NCBI GenBank assembly: GCA_963837715.1
Contig: CAWIOF010000002.1
Location: 2,108,001-2,172,000, forward strand
DNA: 64,000 nucleotides
Direction of reading: 5' to 3'
DNA from: JANYLB01 sp963837715
Lineage (GTDB): Bacteria > Actinomycetota > Acidimicrobiia > IMCC26256 > JANYLB01
In this document: positions 9,055 to 18,216 of the stretch, piece by piece
Numbering within the stretch: position 1 is the first letter of the stretch
Layout: every line of letters starts with the position of its first letter
Program-made: the position numbers and the translations under genes
The notes under the pieces: generated by a model
Databases searched by the model: none
Told to the model about the DNA's origin: nothing
Seen by the model: the letters and a program-made list of their open reading frames with translations, nothing else

Positions 9055-10053
9055 TCAGCCGTTCTGAGAGGAGATGAGGACTTGCTTGAGGGCGTCGAAC
9101 TCCTCCAGGCACTGTCCGGACCCGATCACGACGGAATGCAACGGGTTCTTCGCGATCACGATCGGCATGCCGGTCTCGTCGGCGAGGCGGGCGTCGAGGC
9201 CGTGGAGCATCGCCCCTCCGCCCGTGATCACGATGCCCTTCTCCATGATGTCGGCGGCGAGCTCCGGCGGCGTCTTGTCGAGCGTGACCTTCACCGCGTC
9301 GACGATCGCCGACACCGGCTCCTCGATCGCTTCCCGGATCTCCTCCGTCGACACCACGATCGTCTTCGGCAGACCCGTCACGAGATCGCGTCCACGGATC
9401 TCGGCGTAGAGCTCCTCTTGGAGCGGGTACGCGCTGCCGAGTGCGACCTTGATCTCCTCGGAGGTGCGCTCGCCGAGCGCGAGCGAGTACTCCTTCTTCA
9501 CGAAGTTGATGATCGACTCGTCGAGCTCGTCGCCGCCGATGCGGATCGATTCGCTCGCGACGATCCCTCCGAGCGAGATGACCGCGACCTCGGTGGTGCC
9601 ACCGCCCACGTCGACGACCATGTTGCCGGCCGGCTCGTGCACGGGAAGTCCCGCGCCGATCGCGGCGGCCATCGGTTCTTCGATGATGAACGCGGGCTTG
9701 CGCGCGCCTGCGTACTCGGCAGCTTCCTGCACCGCGCGCTGTTCCACGCCGGTGATGCCCGACGGGACACAGATGACGATGCGCGGCTTCGCCCAGCGCC
9801 GCTGGTGCACCCGTTGGATGAAGTAGCGGAGCATCTTCTCGCAGATGTCGAAGTCGGCGATCACGCCGTCCTTCAACGGGCGGATGGCCTGGATGTGGCT
9901 GGGCGTCCGGCCGATCATCCGCTTCGCCTCCGCGCCGACGGCGAGCGGACGCCCGTCCTTGGTGTTGATCGCGACGACCGACGGCTCGTCGAGCACGATG
10001 CCGCGACCGCGGACGTACACGAGCGTGTTCGCCGTCCCGAGGTCGACGGCCAT
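9055..10053 (-). CDS. mreB: Rod shape-determining protein MreB (actin-like ATPase)
   Basis: Bacterial actin that positions elongation machinery along the side wall. The ATP-binding signatures are clear: AVDLGTANTLVYVRGRG (phosphate 1), VVDVGGGTTEVAVISLGG (phosphate 2) and GIVITGGGAMLHGLDA (adenosine). The ATG at 10053 is the first canonical start near the fold. However, relatives carry about 5-10 residues before this point, and the in-frame text upstream (WYSPIVGRD) looks like that membrane-binding tip. The next in-frame starts are GTG at 10233 and GTG at 10305, the latter overlapping the ndk stop as GTGA. The intervening codons are Arg-rich and weak in third-position GC. The exact start is unresolved. 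Confidence 0.93.
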   Translation of the reverse strand: MAVDLGTANTLVYVRGRGIVLDEPSVVAINTKDGRPLAVGAEAKRMIGRTPSHIQAIRPLKDGVIADFDICEKMLRYFIQRVHQRRWAKPRIVICVPSGITGVEQRAVQEAAEYAGARKPAFIIEEPMAAAIGAGLPVHEPAGNMVVDVGGGTTEVAVISLGGIVASESIRIGGDELDESIINFVKKEYSLALGERTSEEIKVALGSAYPLQEELYAEIRGRDLVTGLPKTIVVSTEEIREAIEEPVSAIVDAVKVTLDKTPPELAADIMEKGIVITGGGAMLHGLDARLADETGMPIVIAKNPLHSVVIGSGQCLEEFDALKQVLISSQNG

Positions 10054-10301
10054 GTCGCGGCCGACGATCGGTGAGTACCAGGGCTCGCTCGCGGGTCGGC
10101 CTCCAGAGAGGCGTCGCGGCCCCGGGGAGGGATCGCCGAGTCGAGGCTGGTGGGAACGGGACGAGCGGCGGGGGCGGATCGCGCCCAGGCTACGGCCTTT
10201 CTCCCGTTCATTCCAGGCAACTCCATGGTTCACTCCGCTGCGCCGCCTCGATCGCTCACCGATTGGCGGCCTGCTACCGATGACCGGCAGCTCCGCTGCG
10301 C

Positions 10302-10712
10302 TCACGGGAGGTCGGGAAAGAAGAGTGCGATCTCGCGGGCGGCCGACTCGGGAGCATCGGAACCGTGGACGAGGTTCTCGGTCATCTCGATCGCGAGGTC
10401 CCCACGGATCGTTCCCGGCGCGGCTTCCCTCGGGTTCGTCGCCCCCATCAGGGTGCGCACCACTTTGAAGGCCTCTGGCCCCTCCAGCACCATCAGGAGC
10501 GCCGGGCTCCGGGTGATGAAGGCCACGAGATCGGCGAAGAACGGCTTGCCCTCGTGCTCGCCGTAGTGCTGCTGGGCGGTCGCGGGGTCGATGGTCCGCA
10601 GCTCGGCGGCCACGAGGGTCAGGCCCTTGGCCTCGAATCGGCCGACGATCTCCCCGACGAGGCCCCGTTCGACGGCGTCGGGTTTGCAGATGACGAATGT
10701 GCGATCAGACAT
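10302..10712 (-). CDS. ndk: Nucleoside diphosphate kinase
   Basis: Transfers the gamma phosphate from ATP to other NDPs and dNDPs through a phospho-histidine. It has 136 residues, the normal size. The nucleotide site shows RTFVICKPDAVERGLVG at the N-terminus, and the active-site histidine is His116 in the family motif NLVHGSD. It sits between folC and mreB on the same strand. A TAGCCT box lies 9 nt before the ATG and may be its -10 element. Confidence 0.97.
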   Translation of the reverse strand: MSDRTFVICKPDAVERGLVGEIVGRFEAKGLTLVAAELRTIDPATAQQHYGEHEGKPFFADLVAFITRSPALLMVLEGPEAFKVVRTLMGATNPREAAPGTIRGDLAIEMTENLVHGSDAPESAAREIALFFPDLP

Positions 10713-10740
10713 AAGCGAGAGAGGCTACCGGCCGATGTCA

Positions 10741-10785
10741 CGTTGGTGCGATTTGTGTCGCAGAGCGATGACGATCGCACCAACG
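10741..10785 (-). terminator. 12-bp perfect inverted repeat between folC and ndk
   Basis: The arms CGTTGGTGCGAT (10741-10752) and ATCGCACCAACG (10774-10785) pair perfectly around a 21-nt loop, 14 bp after folC ends. This could be a folC terminator or a structure in the ndk leader. No T-run follows, so intrinsic termination is only one option. Confidence 0.4.
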
Positions 10786-10799
10786 GAGGGAGCCGCGGC

Positions 10800-12146
10800 C
10801 TACCCGGGCCCGGGGACGAGCACGGAACGGGCGGCGCCGACGACGTAGAGGGAGCCGGTGACGACGACCTCGCCCTCCGGGGGCGTGACCGCGAGGGCCC
10901 GGGCGAGGCCCTCGGAGACGAGTTCGGCCACGTGGACCCGCTCCGGGTCGACGCCGAGGTCGATCGCGGCCGCCGCGATCGTGCCGGGCTCGAGGGCGCG
11001 CGGACTCGGCGCGCGGCAACACACGATCTGGGCCGCCGCCGTCGCCGCAAGGGCCTCGAGCATCTCGTGTGGGTCCTTCTCACGGAGCAAGCCGACGACG
11101 AGCGTGCGCGCCGCGTCGGGGAACTCCTCACCGAGCGCGTCGACGAGCGCATGCGCGCCCGCGACGTTGTGGGCGCCGTCGAGCAGCACCAGCGGTTGGT
11201 GACCGACGACCTCGAGCCGCCCGGGCGACGAGAACGTGCGGCACGCGGCTTCGACGACGTCGGGGTCGAGCGGACGCCCGATGAAGCACTCGGCCGTGGC
11301 GAGCGCCGTCGATGCGTTCACCGCCTGGTACGCGCCGTGCAGCGGCACGAGGAGCTCGTCGTAGGTCGCTTCCGGCGTGCGGAAGTCGACGAGACGACCG
11401 CCGTGTGCGACCCGGTCGGACACGACCTCGAAGTCGCGGTCGCGGAGCACGATGCGGTCGGGGTCGCGCGCCGCGAAGATGGGGAGGAGCTCCGGATCGG
11501 TCTCTCCGAGCACGAGGGTGGACCCGGGCCCGATGATCCCGGACTTCTCCGATGCGATGTCGGCCCGCGTCGGACCGAGATACTCGACGTGGTCGATGCT
11601 CACGTTGGTCACGACCGCGACCACCCCGTCGACCACGTTCGTCGAGTCCCACGTGCCCCCGAGTCCGACCTCGACCACCGCGACGTCGACCGCGATGTCG
11701 GCGAACCAGGTGAGCGCCGCCGCGGTGAGGATCTCGAACCAACTCGGGCGTTCGAGGCCCCGCTCGGCGAGCGCCGGCTCCAGCTCGGCGATCAGCGCCA
11801 ACAGCGCATCGAGCTGCACGTCGAGGATCGGATCCCCGTTCCAGGAGATGCGTTCGTTGACGCGACGCAGGTGCGGGCTCGTGAAGGACCCGACCGAGAG
11901 ACCGGTGGCGGCGAGCAACGATGCCGTCATCCGCGCGACCGACGTCTTGCCGTTCGTCCCGGTCACGTGCACCACCGGATACGAGAGTTGGGGCGAGCCG
12001 AGGAGCTCGACCAGCGCACTGATCCGGTCCAGGGTCGGGGCGGTCGCGCGCCGCGACAGGGTGGGCGACGGGTCCACCGGGACCCCGACCCCCGTCTCGA
12101 GGTTCACGTGCGCGTCGAGCCACTCCCGTGCGTGGTGCGGGTCCAA
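10800..12146 (-). CDS. folC: Bifunctional folylpolyglutamate/dihydrofolate synthase
   Basis: Mur-ligase-like enzyme that adds glutamate to (dihydro)folate using ATP. It has 448 residues. The ATP loop GTNGKTS is at 63-69, followed by GSFTSPHLRRVNERI and the metal/substrate motif EVGLGGTWDSTNVV, with GAHNVAGAHAL in the C-terminal domain. The start codon is TTG at 12146, 4 nt after the valS stop, which places the conserved N-terminus correctly. It is co-oriented with valS, a common pairing. Confidence 0.94.
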   Translation of the reverse strand: MDPHHAREWLDAHVNLETGVGVPVDPSPTLSRRATAPTLDRISALVELLGSPQLSYPVVHVTGTNGKTSVARMTASLLAATGLSVGSFTSPHLRRVNERISWNGDPILDVQLDALLALIAELEPALAERGLERPSWFEILTAAALTWFADIAVDVAVVEVGLGGTWDSTNVVDGVVAVVTNVSIDHVEYLGPTRADIASEKSGIIGPGSTLVLGETDPELLPIFAARDPDRIVLRDRDFEVVSDRVAHGGRLVDFRTPEATYDELLVPLHGAYQAVNASTALATAECFIGRPLDPDVVEAACRTFSSPGRLEVVGHQPLVLLDGAHNVAGAHALVDALGEEFPDAARTLVVGLLREKDPHEMLEALAATAAAQIVCCRAPSPRALEPGTIAAAAIDLGVDPERVHVAELVSEGLARALAVTPPEGEVVVTGSLYVVGAARSVLVPGPG

Positions 12147-12150
12147 TCGA

Positions 12151-14766
12151 TCAGCTCGCTTGTGCTTCGGGCGGCGCGAGATCGACGACGACGTCGAGCG
12201 TGGGCGCTTCCTCGGTGACGAGCGACTGGATCCGGCCGGCTTCCTGCACGTCGGTGATGGCCGACGCGAGCGCGGCCAGTCGTTCGGGCGTGTCGCGCAC
12301 CGTCGCCCGGATCACATCGGTCCGGAGCGAACGCTGCGCGTCGGACTTCGCCTTGCGGACCGCGCCGAGCGTGTCGGCCGCGACCCGGTACACCGACGCG
12401 CCGCCACCACCGACGGCATCGGCTCGGTCGACGGTCGGCCAGGAGGCCTGGTGCACCGAACCCTCACGCCACCACGACCAGACCTCCTCGGTGACGAAAG
12501 GCAGGTGGGGTGCGAACAGTCGTTGCAGCGCGGCGAGCGTGAGCGCCAACGTCGCCCGCGCCGATGCCGCGCCGCTCGGGTCGTGACCGTCGGTGCCGTA
12601 GGCGCGGGTCTTCACCAGCTCGAGGTAGTCGTCGCAGAAGCTCCAGAAGAACCGTTCGGTGCGTTCCAGCGCCCGCGCGTAGTCGTAGGACTCGAACGCG
12701 GCGGTGGCGTCGTCGACCAGTTCTCCCAGCTCGGCCCAGAGCGCACAGTCGATCGGCGTGGTGATGAGCCCGGGATCGGCGACCGCCTCCCCCATCACGC
12801 CCAGTACGAACTTCGACGCGTTCAGCACCTTGATGGCGAGGCGTCGCCCGACCTTCATCTGGCCCTCGTCGAGCGCGGTGTCGACCCCGGGGCGACCGTT
12901 CAGCGCCCAGTACCGCACCGCGTCGGAGCCGAACTGCTCGAGCACGCCGATGGGCGTCACCACGTTGCCCTTCGACTTCGACATCTTCTTTCGGTCGGGA
13001 TCGAGGATCCAGCCGTTGATGCTCGTGTCGGTCCACGGTGCCGAGCCGTGCTCGAGGAGCGAACGGAGCAACGTCGAGAACAACCAGGTTCGGATGATCT
13101 CGGGGCCCTGGGGCCGCAGGTCCATCGGGAACGTCCGCTCGAAGAGGTCGGGGTCGGTCTCCCAGCCCGTCGCGATCTGCGGGGTCAGCGACGACGTCGC
13201 CCAGGTGTCCATGATGTCGGGGTCGCCGACGAACCCTCCCGGAGCGCCGCGTTGGTCCTCGGTGTAGCGGTCGGGAACGTCGCTCGACGGGTCGACCGGC
13301 AAGCGGTCCTCGGTGGCGAGGATCGGCGCGGCGAAGTCGGGCTCGCCGTCGACGCCGACCGGATACCAGACGGGGAACGGCACGCCGAAGAACCGCTGGC
13401 GGCTGATCAACCAGTCGGAGTTGAGTCCCTCGACCCACGACTCGTACCGGCTGTACATCGTCGGCGGGTGCCACGCGAGCGCGCGGCCGCGCTCGAGAAG
13501 CCGCGCGCGCAACTCGTCGTCGCGGGCGCCGTTGCGGATGTACCACTGCCGGCTGCTCACGATCTCGAGCGGCCGGTCACCCTTCTCGTAGAACTTCACC
13601 GGATGGGTGATCGGCTTCGGTTCGGCGACGAGATCGCCCGACTCCTCGAGCATCTCCACGATCCGACGCTGCGCCTGCTTCGCGGTCTTGCCCGCGAGCT
13701 CGGCGTACCGTGCGTCGGCCTCGGGATCGGTGTCGTCGCCCCAGGGGGGTGAGGCTTCGAGCAGGCGACCGTCGCGTCCCATCACGTTGCGGGTCGGCAG
13801 CTGCAGCTCCCGCCACCACACGACGTCGGTCGTGTCGCCGAAGGTGCAGATCATCGCCACGCCCGACCCCTTCTCGGGATCGGCGAGCGGATGCGCGAGC
13901 ACCGGGACCGGCACCCCGAACAGCGGGGTGCGCACCGTCTGGCCGAAACGCGGCACGAATCGCGCGTCGTCGGGGTGGGCGACCAGTGCGACGCAGGCGG
14001 GGATCAGCTCGGGGCGGGTGGTCTCGATCACGATGTCGTCGGCGCCGTCGGTTCCCCCGAAGCGCAACGCGTGGTACGCGCCGGGCATCTCCCGGTCCTC
14101 GAGCTCCGCCTGGGCCACCGCGGTGCGGAAGTCGACGTCCCAGAGCGTGGGCGCCTCCGACTGGTACGCCTCACCCCGCTCGAAGTTGTGCAGGAACGCA
14201 CGCTGCGACGCGCGCTGGGCGTCGGCGCCGATGCTCGTGTAGGTGAGGTCCCAGTCGACCGAGAGGCCGACCCGCTTCCACAGACGTTCGAAGGCCTGCT
14301 CGTCTTCCGCGGTCAACCGTAGGCACAGGTCGACGAAGTTCTTCCGGGGAACCGGGATCGGCCGATCCTTCGACTTCTTCCCCGACGCCCCCGGCGGCGA
14401 CTCGGGGGGCGTGTAGTCGGGGTCGTAGGGCAGCGACGGATCGCACTGCACCCCGAAGTAGTTCTGCACCCGGCGCTCGGTCGGCAGACCGTTGTCGTCC
14501 CACCCCATCGGGTAGAAGACCTCGAGCCCACGCATCCGGCGGTAGCGGGCGATCGCGTCGGTGTGGACGTAGCCGAACAGCGAACCCATGTGGAGGGACC
14601 CGCTCACCGTGGGCGGCGGCGTGTCGATCGAGTAGATCTCGGCGCGAGGCTTCGATCGGTCGAATCGGTACGTGCCGTCGGCCTCCCACCGCGCGCCCCA
14701 CCGCGATTCGAGATCGTCGAGCGAGGGCTTCTCCGGCACCATCTGTTCCACTCGCTCGTCAGTCAC
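12151..14766 (-). CDS. valS: Valine--tRNA ligase (archaeal-like type)
   Basis: Class I aminoacyl-tRNA synthetase charging tRNA-Val. It has 871 residues. The HIGH-type motif reads HMGS (59-62) within PPTVSGSLHMGSLFGY. KMSKS is intact near residue 595 (DRKKMSKSKGNVV). The N-terminal text (YSIDTPPPTVSG, GWDDNGLPTERRVQNYFG) matches the archaeal-like ValS group found in many actinobacteria, not the classic E. coli type, and the long C-terminal coiled coil of the latter is absent. GTG start. The HMGS variant of HIGH is noted but is within the family's tolerance. Confidence 0.96.
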   Translation of the reverse strand: MTDERVEQMVPEKPSLDDLESRWGARWEADGTYRFDRSKPRAEIYSIDTPPPTVSGSLHMGSLFGYVHTDAIARYRRMRGLEVFYPMGWDDNGLPTERRVQNYFGVQCDPSLPYDPDYTPPESPPGASGKKSKDRPIPVPRKNFVDLCLRLTAEDEQAFERLWKRVGLSVDWDLTYTSIGADAQRASQRAFLHNFERGEAYQSEAPTLWDVDFRTAVAQAELEDREMPGAYHALRFGGTDGADDIVIETTRPELIPACVALVAHPDDARFVPRFGQTVRTPLFGVPVPVLAHPLADPEKGSGVAMICTFGDTTDVVWWRELQLPTRNVMGRDGRLLEASPPWGDDTDPEADARYAELAGKTAKQAQRRIVEMLEESGDLVAEPKPITHPVKFYEKGDRPLEIVSSRQWYIRNGARDDELRARLLERGRALAWHPPTMYSRYESWVEGLNSDWLISRQRFFGVPFPVWYPVGVDGEPDFAAPILATEDRLPVDPSSDVPDRYTEDQRGAPGGFVGDPDIMDTWATSSLTPQIATGWETDPDLFERTFPMDLRPQGPEIIRTWLFSTLLRSLLEHGSAPWTDTSINGWILDPDRKKMSKSKGNVVTPIGVLEQFGSDAVRYWALNGRPGVDTALDEGQMKVGRRLAIKVLNASKFVLGVMGEAVADPGLITTPIDCALWAELGELVDDATAAFESYDYARALERTERFFWSFCDDYLELVKTRAYGTDGHDPSGAASARATLALTLAALQRLFAPHLPFVTEEVWSWWREGSVHQASWPTVDRADAVGGGGASVYRVAADTLGAVRKAKSDAQRSLRTDVIRATVRDTPERLAALASAITDVQEAGRIQSLVTEEAPTLDVVVDLAPPEAQAS

Positions 14767-14832
14767 GCGACCCGTCCGTCTGCTTCCGCTCGCTCCACAT
14801 ACCCCCCGAGTCTAGGAAGGCGATGGTGAGCG

Positions 14833-16089
14833 TCAGGCGGTTCGGCGGCCGGCTTCGTCGGAGGTGACGAGGGTCGGGCTCGCCCTGTCGAGCACGACGT
14901 TGCGGTCGACGACGCACTGCGTGACGTCGGTCCGGCTCGGGAGGTCGTACATGACCTCGAGGAGCACCTCTTCGAGGATCGCCCGCAGCCCACGGGCTCC
15001 GGTCCCCCGCTTCAGCGCTTCGTCGCCGACGGCCTGGAGGGCGTCGTCGGTGAACACGAGGTCGACGTCGTCGAAGTGGAAGAACTTCTGGTACTGCTTC
15101 AAGAGCGCGTTCTTCGGTTCGACGAGGATGCGCACGAGCGCTTCCTGGTCGAGGGGGTGCACCGCGCTCATCACCGGCAGCCGGCCGATGAACTCTGGGA
15201 TGAGGCCGAACTTCAGCAGGTCCTCGGGGAGCAGCTTCGTGAGGTGCTCGCCGACGTCTTTCTCCGACGAGCGCCGGATGTCGGCGTGGAAGCCGAGGCC
15301 CTTGTTGCCGAGCCGGCTCTCGATGATCTTCTCCACACCCGCGAACGCGCCGCCGCAGATGAAGAGCACGTTGGTGGTGTCGATCTGGATGAACTCCTGG
15401 TGCGGGTGCTTGCGACCGCCCTGCGGGGGCACCGATGCCGTGGTGCCCTCCAGGATCTTGAGCAGGGCCTGCTGCACGCCTTCACCGGAGACGTCACGCG
15501 TGATCGACGGGTTCTCGGCCTTGCGGGCGATCTTGTCGATCTCGTCGATGTAGATGATCCCGGTCTCGGCCTTCTTGACGTCGTAGTCGGCGGCCTGGAT
15601 CAGCTTCAGCAGGATGTTCTCGACGTCTTCGCCGACGTAGCCCGCCTCGGTGAGGGCGGTGGCGTCGGCGATCGCGAACGGGACGTTCAACATCCGGGCG
15701 AGCGTCTGCGCGAGGAGGGTCTTGCCGCACCCGGTCGGGCCGATGAGCAGGATGTTCGACTTCTGGAGCTCGACGTCGGGGTCGCCGTAGGCGCCGGCCT
15801 GCACCCGCTTGTAGTGGTTGTAGACCGCGACCGAGAGGATCTTCTTGGCCTGGTCCTGACCGATCACGTAGCCGTTCAGGTACTCCAGGATCTCGCGTGG
15901 CTTCGGGAGCTCGTCGAACTTGACCTCGGTGCTCTGCGAGAGCTCTTCCTCGATGATCTCGTTGCAGAGATCGATGCACTCGTCGCAGATGTACACGCCG
16001 GGGCCGGCGATGAGCTTCTTGACCTGCTTCTGACTCTTCCCGCAGAAGGAGCACTTGAGCAGGTCGCCCCCGTCACCGAACTTCGCCAC
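14833..16089 (-). CDS. clpX: ATP-dependent Clp protease ATP-binding subunit ClpX
   Basis: AAA+ unfoldase that feeds proteins to ClpP. It has 418 residues. The N-terminal zinc domain has Cys13, Cys16, Cys35 and Cys38 (CSFCGKSQ ... YICDECIDLC). Walker A is GPTGCGKT near residue 120, Walker B is IIYIDEIDKIA, and the pore loop and sensor regions are present. GTG start. It lies 33 bp downstream of clpP, giving the order tig-clpP-clpX, the classic protein-quality-control operon. Confidence 0.97.
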   Translation of the reverse strand: MAKFGDGGDLLKCSFCGKSQKQVKKLIAGPGVYICDECIDLCNEIIEEELSQSTEVKFDELPKPREILEYLNGYVIGQDQAKKILSVAVYNHYKRVQAGAYGDPDVELQKSNILLIGPTGCGKTLLAQTLARMLNVPFAIADATALTEAGYVGEDVENILLKLIQAADYDVKKAETGIIYIDEIDKIARKAENPSITRDVSGEGVQQALLKILEGTTASVPPQGGRKHPHQEFIQIDTTNVLFICGGAFAGVEKIIESRLGNKGLGFHADIRRSSEKDVGEHLTKLLPEDLLKFGLIPEFIGRLPVMSAVHPLDQEALVRILVEPKNALLKQYQKFFHFDDVDLVFTDDALQAVGDEALKRGTGARGLRAILEEVLLEVMYDLPSRTDVTQCVVDRNVVLDRASPTLVTSDEAGRRTA

Positions 16090-16122
16090 GCGCTCCCCCT
16101 TGTCCCGCCGACTGCCCTGGGC

Positions 16123-16758
16123 TCAGCTCACGCCGGCCGGGACCGGCACTGCGGCGAGATCACGGTTGGTGATGACCTCGTCGACCATCCCGTACTCCTT
16201 CGCCTCGAGCGCGCTCATGATGAAGTCGCGGTCGGTGTCCTTGGCGATCTTGGCGACGTCCTGGCCGCTGTGGTGGGCGAGGATCTCGTCGAGGAGCGAC
16301 CGCATGCGGCTGATCTCCTTGGCCTGGATCTCGATGTCGACGGCCTGGCCCGAGGCACCACCGTGGGGCTGGTGGATGAGGATGCGGGCGTGCGGCAGGA
16401 CGAACCGCTTCCCGGCCGCGCCCGACGCGAGGATGACCGCGGCGGCCGAAGCGGCCTGGCCGAGACAGATCGTGCTGACGTCGCACTTGATGAACTGCAT
16501 GGTGTCGTAGATCGCGAAGAGCCCCGTGATCTCGCCACCGGGCGAGTTGATGTAGAGCGAGATGTCCTTGTCGGGGTCGTCGCTCTCGAGCGTCAGGAGC
16601 TGGGCGACGATCGCGTTGGCGACGAAGTCGTCGATGGGCGTTCCCAGGTAGACGACGCGCTCACTGAACAGCTTCGTGTACGGGTCGAGCGCACGCTCGC
16701 CCCGGTTCGTCTGCTCGATGAAGTTCGGGATCACTTGGCCGCTGATCGGGTGGGTCAC
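16123..16758 (-). CDS. clpP: ATP-dependent Clp protease proteolytic subunit
   Basis: Serine peptidase forming the chamber of the Clp protease. It has 211 residues. Ser104 is the nucleophile in GQAASAAAVILASG, His129 lies in ILIHQPHGG, and the catalytic Asp lies in DTDRDF at ~174-178. A GTG start at 16758 overlaps the tig stop as GTGA. Many actinobacteria have two adjacent clpP genes; only one is here, so any second copy must lie elsewhere. Confidence 0.96.
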   Translation of the reverse strand: MTHPISGQVIPNFIEQTNRGERALDPYTKLFSERVVYLGTPIDDFVANAIVAQLLTLESDDPDKDISLYINSPGGEITGLFAIYDTMQFIKCDVSTICLGQAASAAAVILASGAAGKRFVLPHARILIHQPHGGASGQAVDIEIQAKEISRMRSLLDEILAHHSGQDVAKIAKDTDRDFIMSALEAKEYGMVDEVITNRDLAAVPVPAGVS

Positions 16759-18149
16759 GCCTCGGGCTCCTCTTCCGCTGTTGCTGCTTCTTCGGGTGGC
16801 GCATCGGGGGTGTCGGTGTCGAGGTCCTCTTCGGGGAGGCTGAGGTCGATGGGGTTTCCGTCGCCATCGACCACTTCAGCACCGTCGATGAGGAGCTGCA
16901 TGGCGCTCCCCCGTGCGAGATCAGATCGTAGTGCGTCGAGCGCACCCCGCTGTTCGAGTTGGCGGCGCACCTTCTGGGGCTTTTCCTTGACCTGTTCGGC
17001 CAACTTCGCCACCTCGGCGTCGACGTCTTCGTCCGACGCCTCGATCCCCTCCTGGGCCACGACGGCCCGTAGGGCGAGATCGGCGAGCACCGCCTTTTCG
17101 GCTCCGGCCCGGATCACACCGATCAGCTCTTCCTGGCTCTGACCGGTCGCCTCGAGGTAACCGGGGATGTCGCCGCCCTGGTTCTCGAGTTGGTGGGCGA
17201 ACTCGTGGAGGCGCCGCTCCATCTCGGACCGCACGAGTGGCTCGGGCGGGAGCACCGGCACCAGGTCGGACGCGACCTCGAGCACACGCTCACGCATCGC
17301 CATCCGGGCCCGCATCTTCGAGACCATCTCGAGCCGGTTGCGCAGATCGGCGCGCAGCTCCTCGAGCGTCTCGAACTCGGTGACCTCGGAGACCCACTCG
17401 TCGGTGGGTTCGGGGAGCACCTTCTTCTTCGTTTCCTTCACCAGCACCTGGAACGACACCTCGTCGCCCTCACGCTCGCCGAACCGGTCGGTGAGCGTGG
17501 AGGTGAACTCGACGATGTCGCCGGGGCGCTTCCCGTGGAGCTCGGTGTCGAGCTCGGGGACGATCGAGTCGGAGCCGACCGCGTAGAGGAAGTCGGTCGC
17601 GGTCAGACCGTCGACGACCTCGTCGTCGACGAAGCCCTTGATGTCGATCTGGGCGTAGTCGTCGTCGGTGAGTGGGTCCTCCGACTCCGTGAGGTCGGCG
17701 AAGCGCTCGCGGAGCGACTCGACCTGGTTGTCGAGCGCGGCGTCGTCGGGTGCTTCGTAGTCGTCGAGGGCAACCCTGAGGTTCGAGTAGCCCTCGAGCT
17801 CGACGACCGGACGGAGCTCCACGACGGCATCGAACTCGACGTCGCCGTCTTCCTCGCCGGCCGTGATCTCGATCTCGGGCGGCGCGATCGCATCGAGCGC
17901 CTCACTCGTGATCGCGTCGCGGTAGTACTCGGGCACGGCGTCGCGCAGCGCCTGGTCGCGGGCGACCTCGGTGCCGAGGCGGGCCTCGAGCAGCTTGCGC
18001 GGCGCCTTTCCGGGACGGAACCCGGGGATCCGTACCTCCCGGGCGAGCTTGCGAAAGGCCGCGTCGAGTGCCTTGTCGAACTCGGCCGCCGGAACGGCGA
18101 CGTGCAAGCGGACCTTGTTCTCGGGAAGCGTCTCGATCGAGGTGTCCAT
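16755..18149 (-). CDS. tig: Trigger factor (ribosome-associated chaperone)
   Basis: Peptidyl-prolyl isomerase and chaperone at the ribosome exit tunnel. It has 464 residues: a ribosome-binding domain with the signature RIPGFRPGKAPRKLLEARLG at ~42-61, an FKBP-like domain at ~150-240, then the helical C-terminal domain and an acidic tail (EEAATAEEEPEA). The open frame extends upstream, but the ATG at 18149 puts the family N-terminus at residue 1. The upstream region holds GATACACT 10 nt before the ATG, a possible -10 element. Confidence 0.95.
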   Translation of the reverse strand: MDTSIETLPENKVRLHVAVPAAEFDKALDAAFRKLAREVRIPGFRPGKAPRKLLEARLGTEVARDQALRDAVPEYYRDAITSEALDAIAPPEIEITAGEEDGDVEFDAVVELRPVVELEGYSNLRVALDDYEAPDDAALDNQVESLRERFADLTESEDPLTDDDYAQIDIKGFVDDEVVDGLTATDFLYAVGSDSIVPELDTELHGKRPGDIVEFTSTLTDRFGEREGDEVSFQVLVKETKKKVLPEPTDEWVSEVTEFETLEELRADLRNRLEMVSKMRARMAMRERVLEVASDLVPVLPPEPLVRSEMERRLHEFAHQLENQGGDIPGYLEATGQSQEELIGVIRAGAEKAVLADLALRAVVAQEGIEASDEDVDAEVAKLAEQVKEKPQKVRRQLEQRGALDALRSDLARGSAMQLLIDGAEVVDGDGNPIDLSLPEEDLDTDTPDAPPEEAATAEEEPEA

Positions 18150-18203
18150 GAGGGGGGCGAGTGTATCGGGCGGGTCTGACACCCCGACGAAAACCGGGCC
18201 GCC

Positions 18204-18209
18204 TACGCT
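18204..18209 (+). promoter_or_regulatory. Predicted -10 box of nhaA
   Basis: TACGCT, 7 nt before the ATG at 18217, in the short divergent gap between tig and nhaA. This spacing implies a leaderless mRNA. No convincing -35 box was seen. Confidence 0.45.
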
Positions 18210-18216
18210 CGCTCCG

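Noticed and set aside
747..10074. Very long plus-strand open frames (747-2558, 2594-3856, 5529-7928, 7048-10074)
   Set aside because: They lie opposite well-supported minus-strand genes, have Arg/Asp/Val-rich composition with no family resemblance, and arise from high third-position GC.
10365..13752. Long plus-strand frames opposite ndk, folC and valS
   Set aside because: Shadows of the real genes; no conserved motif and no start signal.
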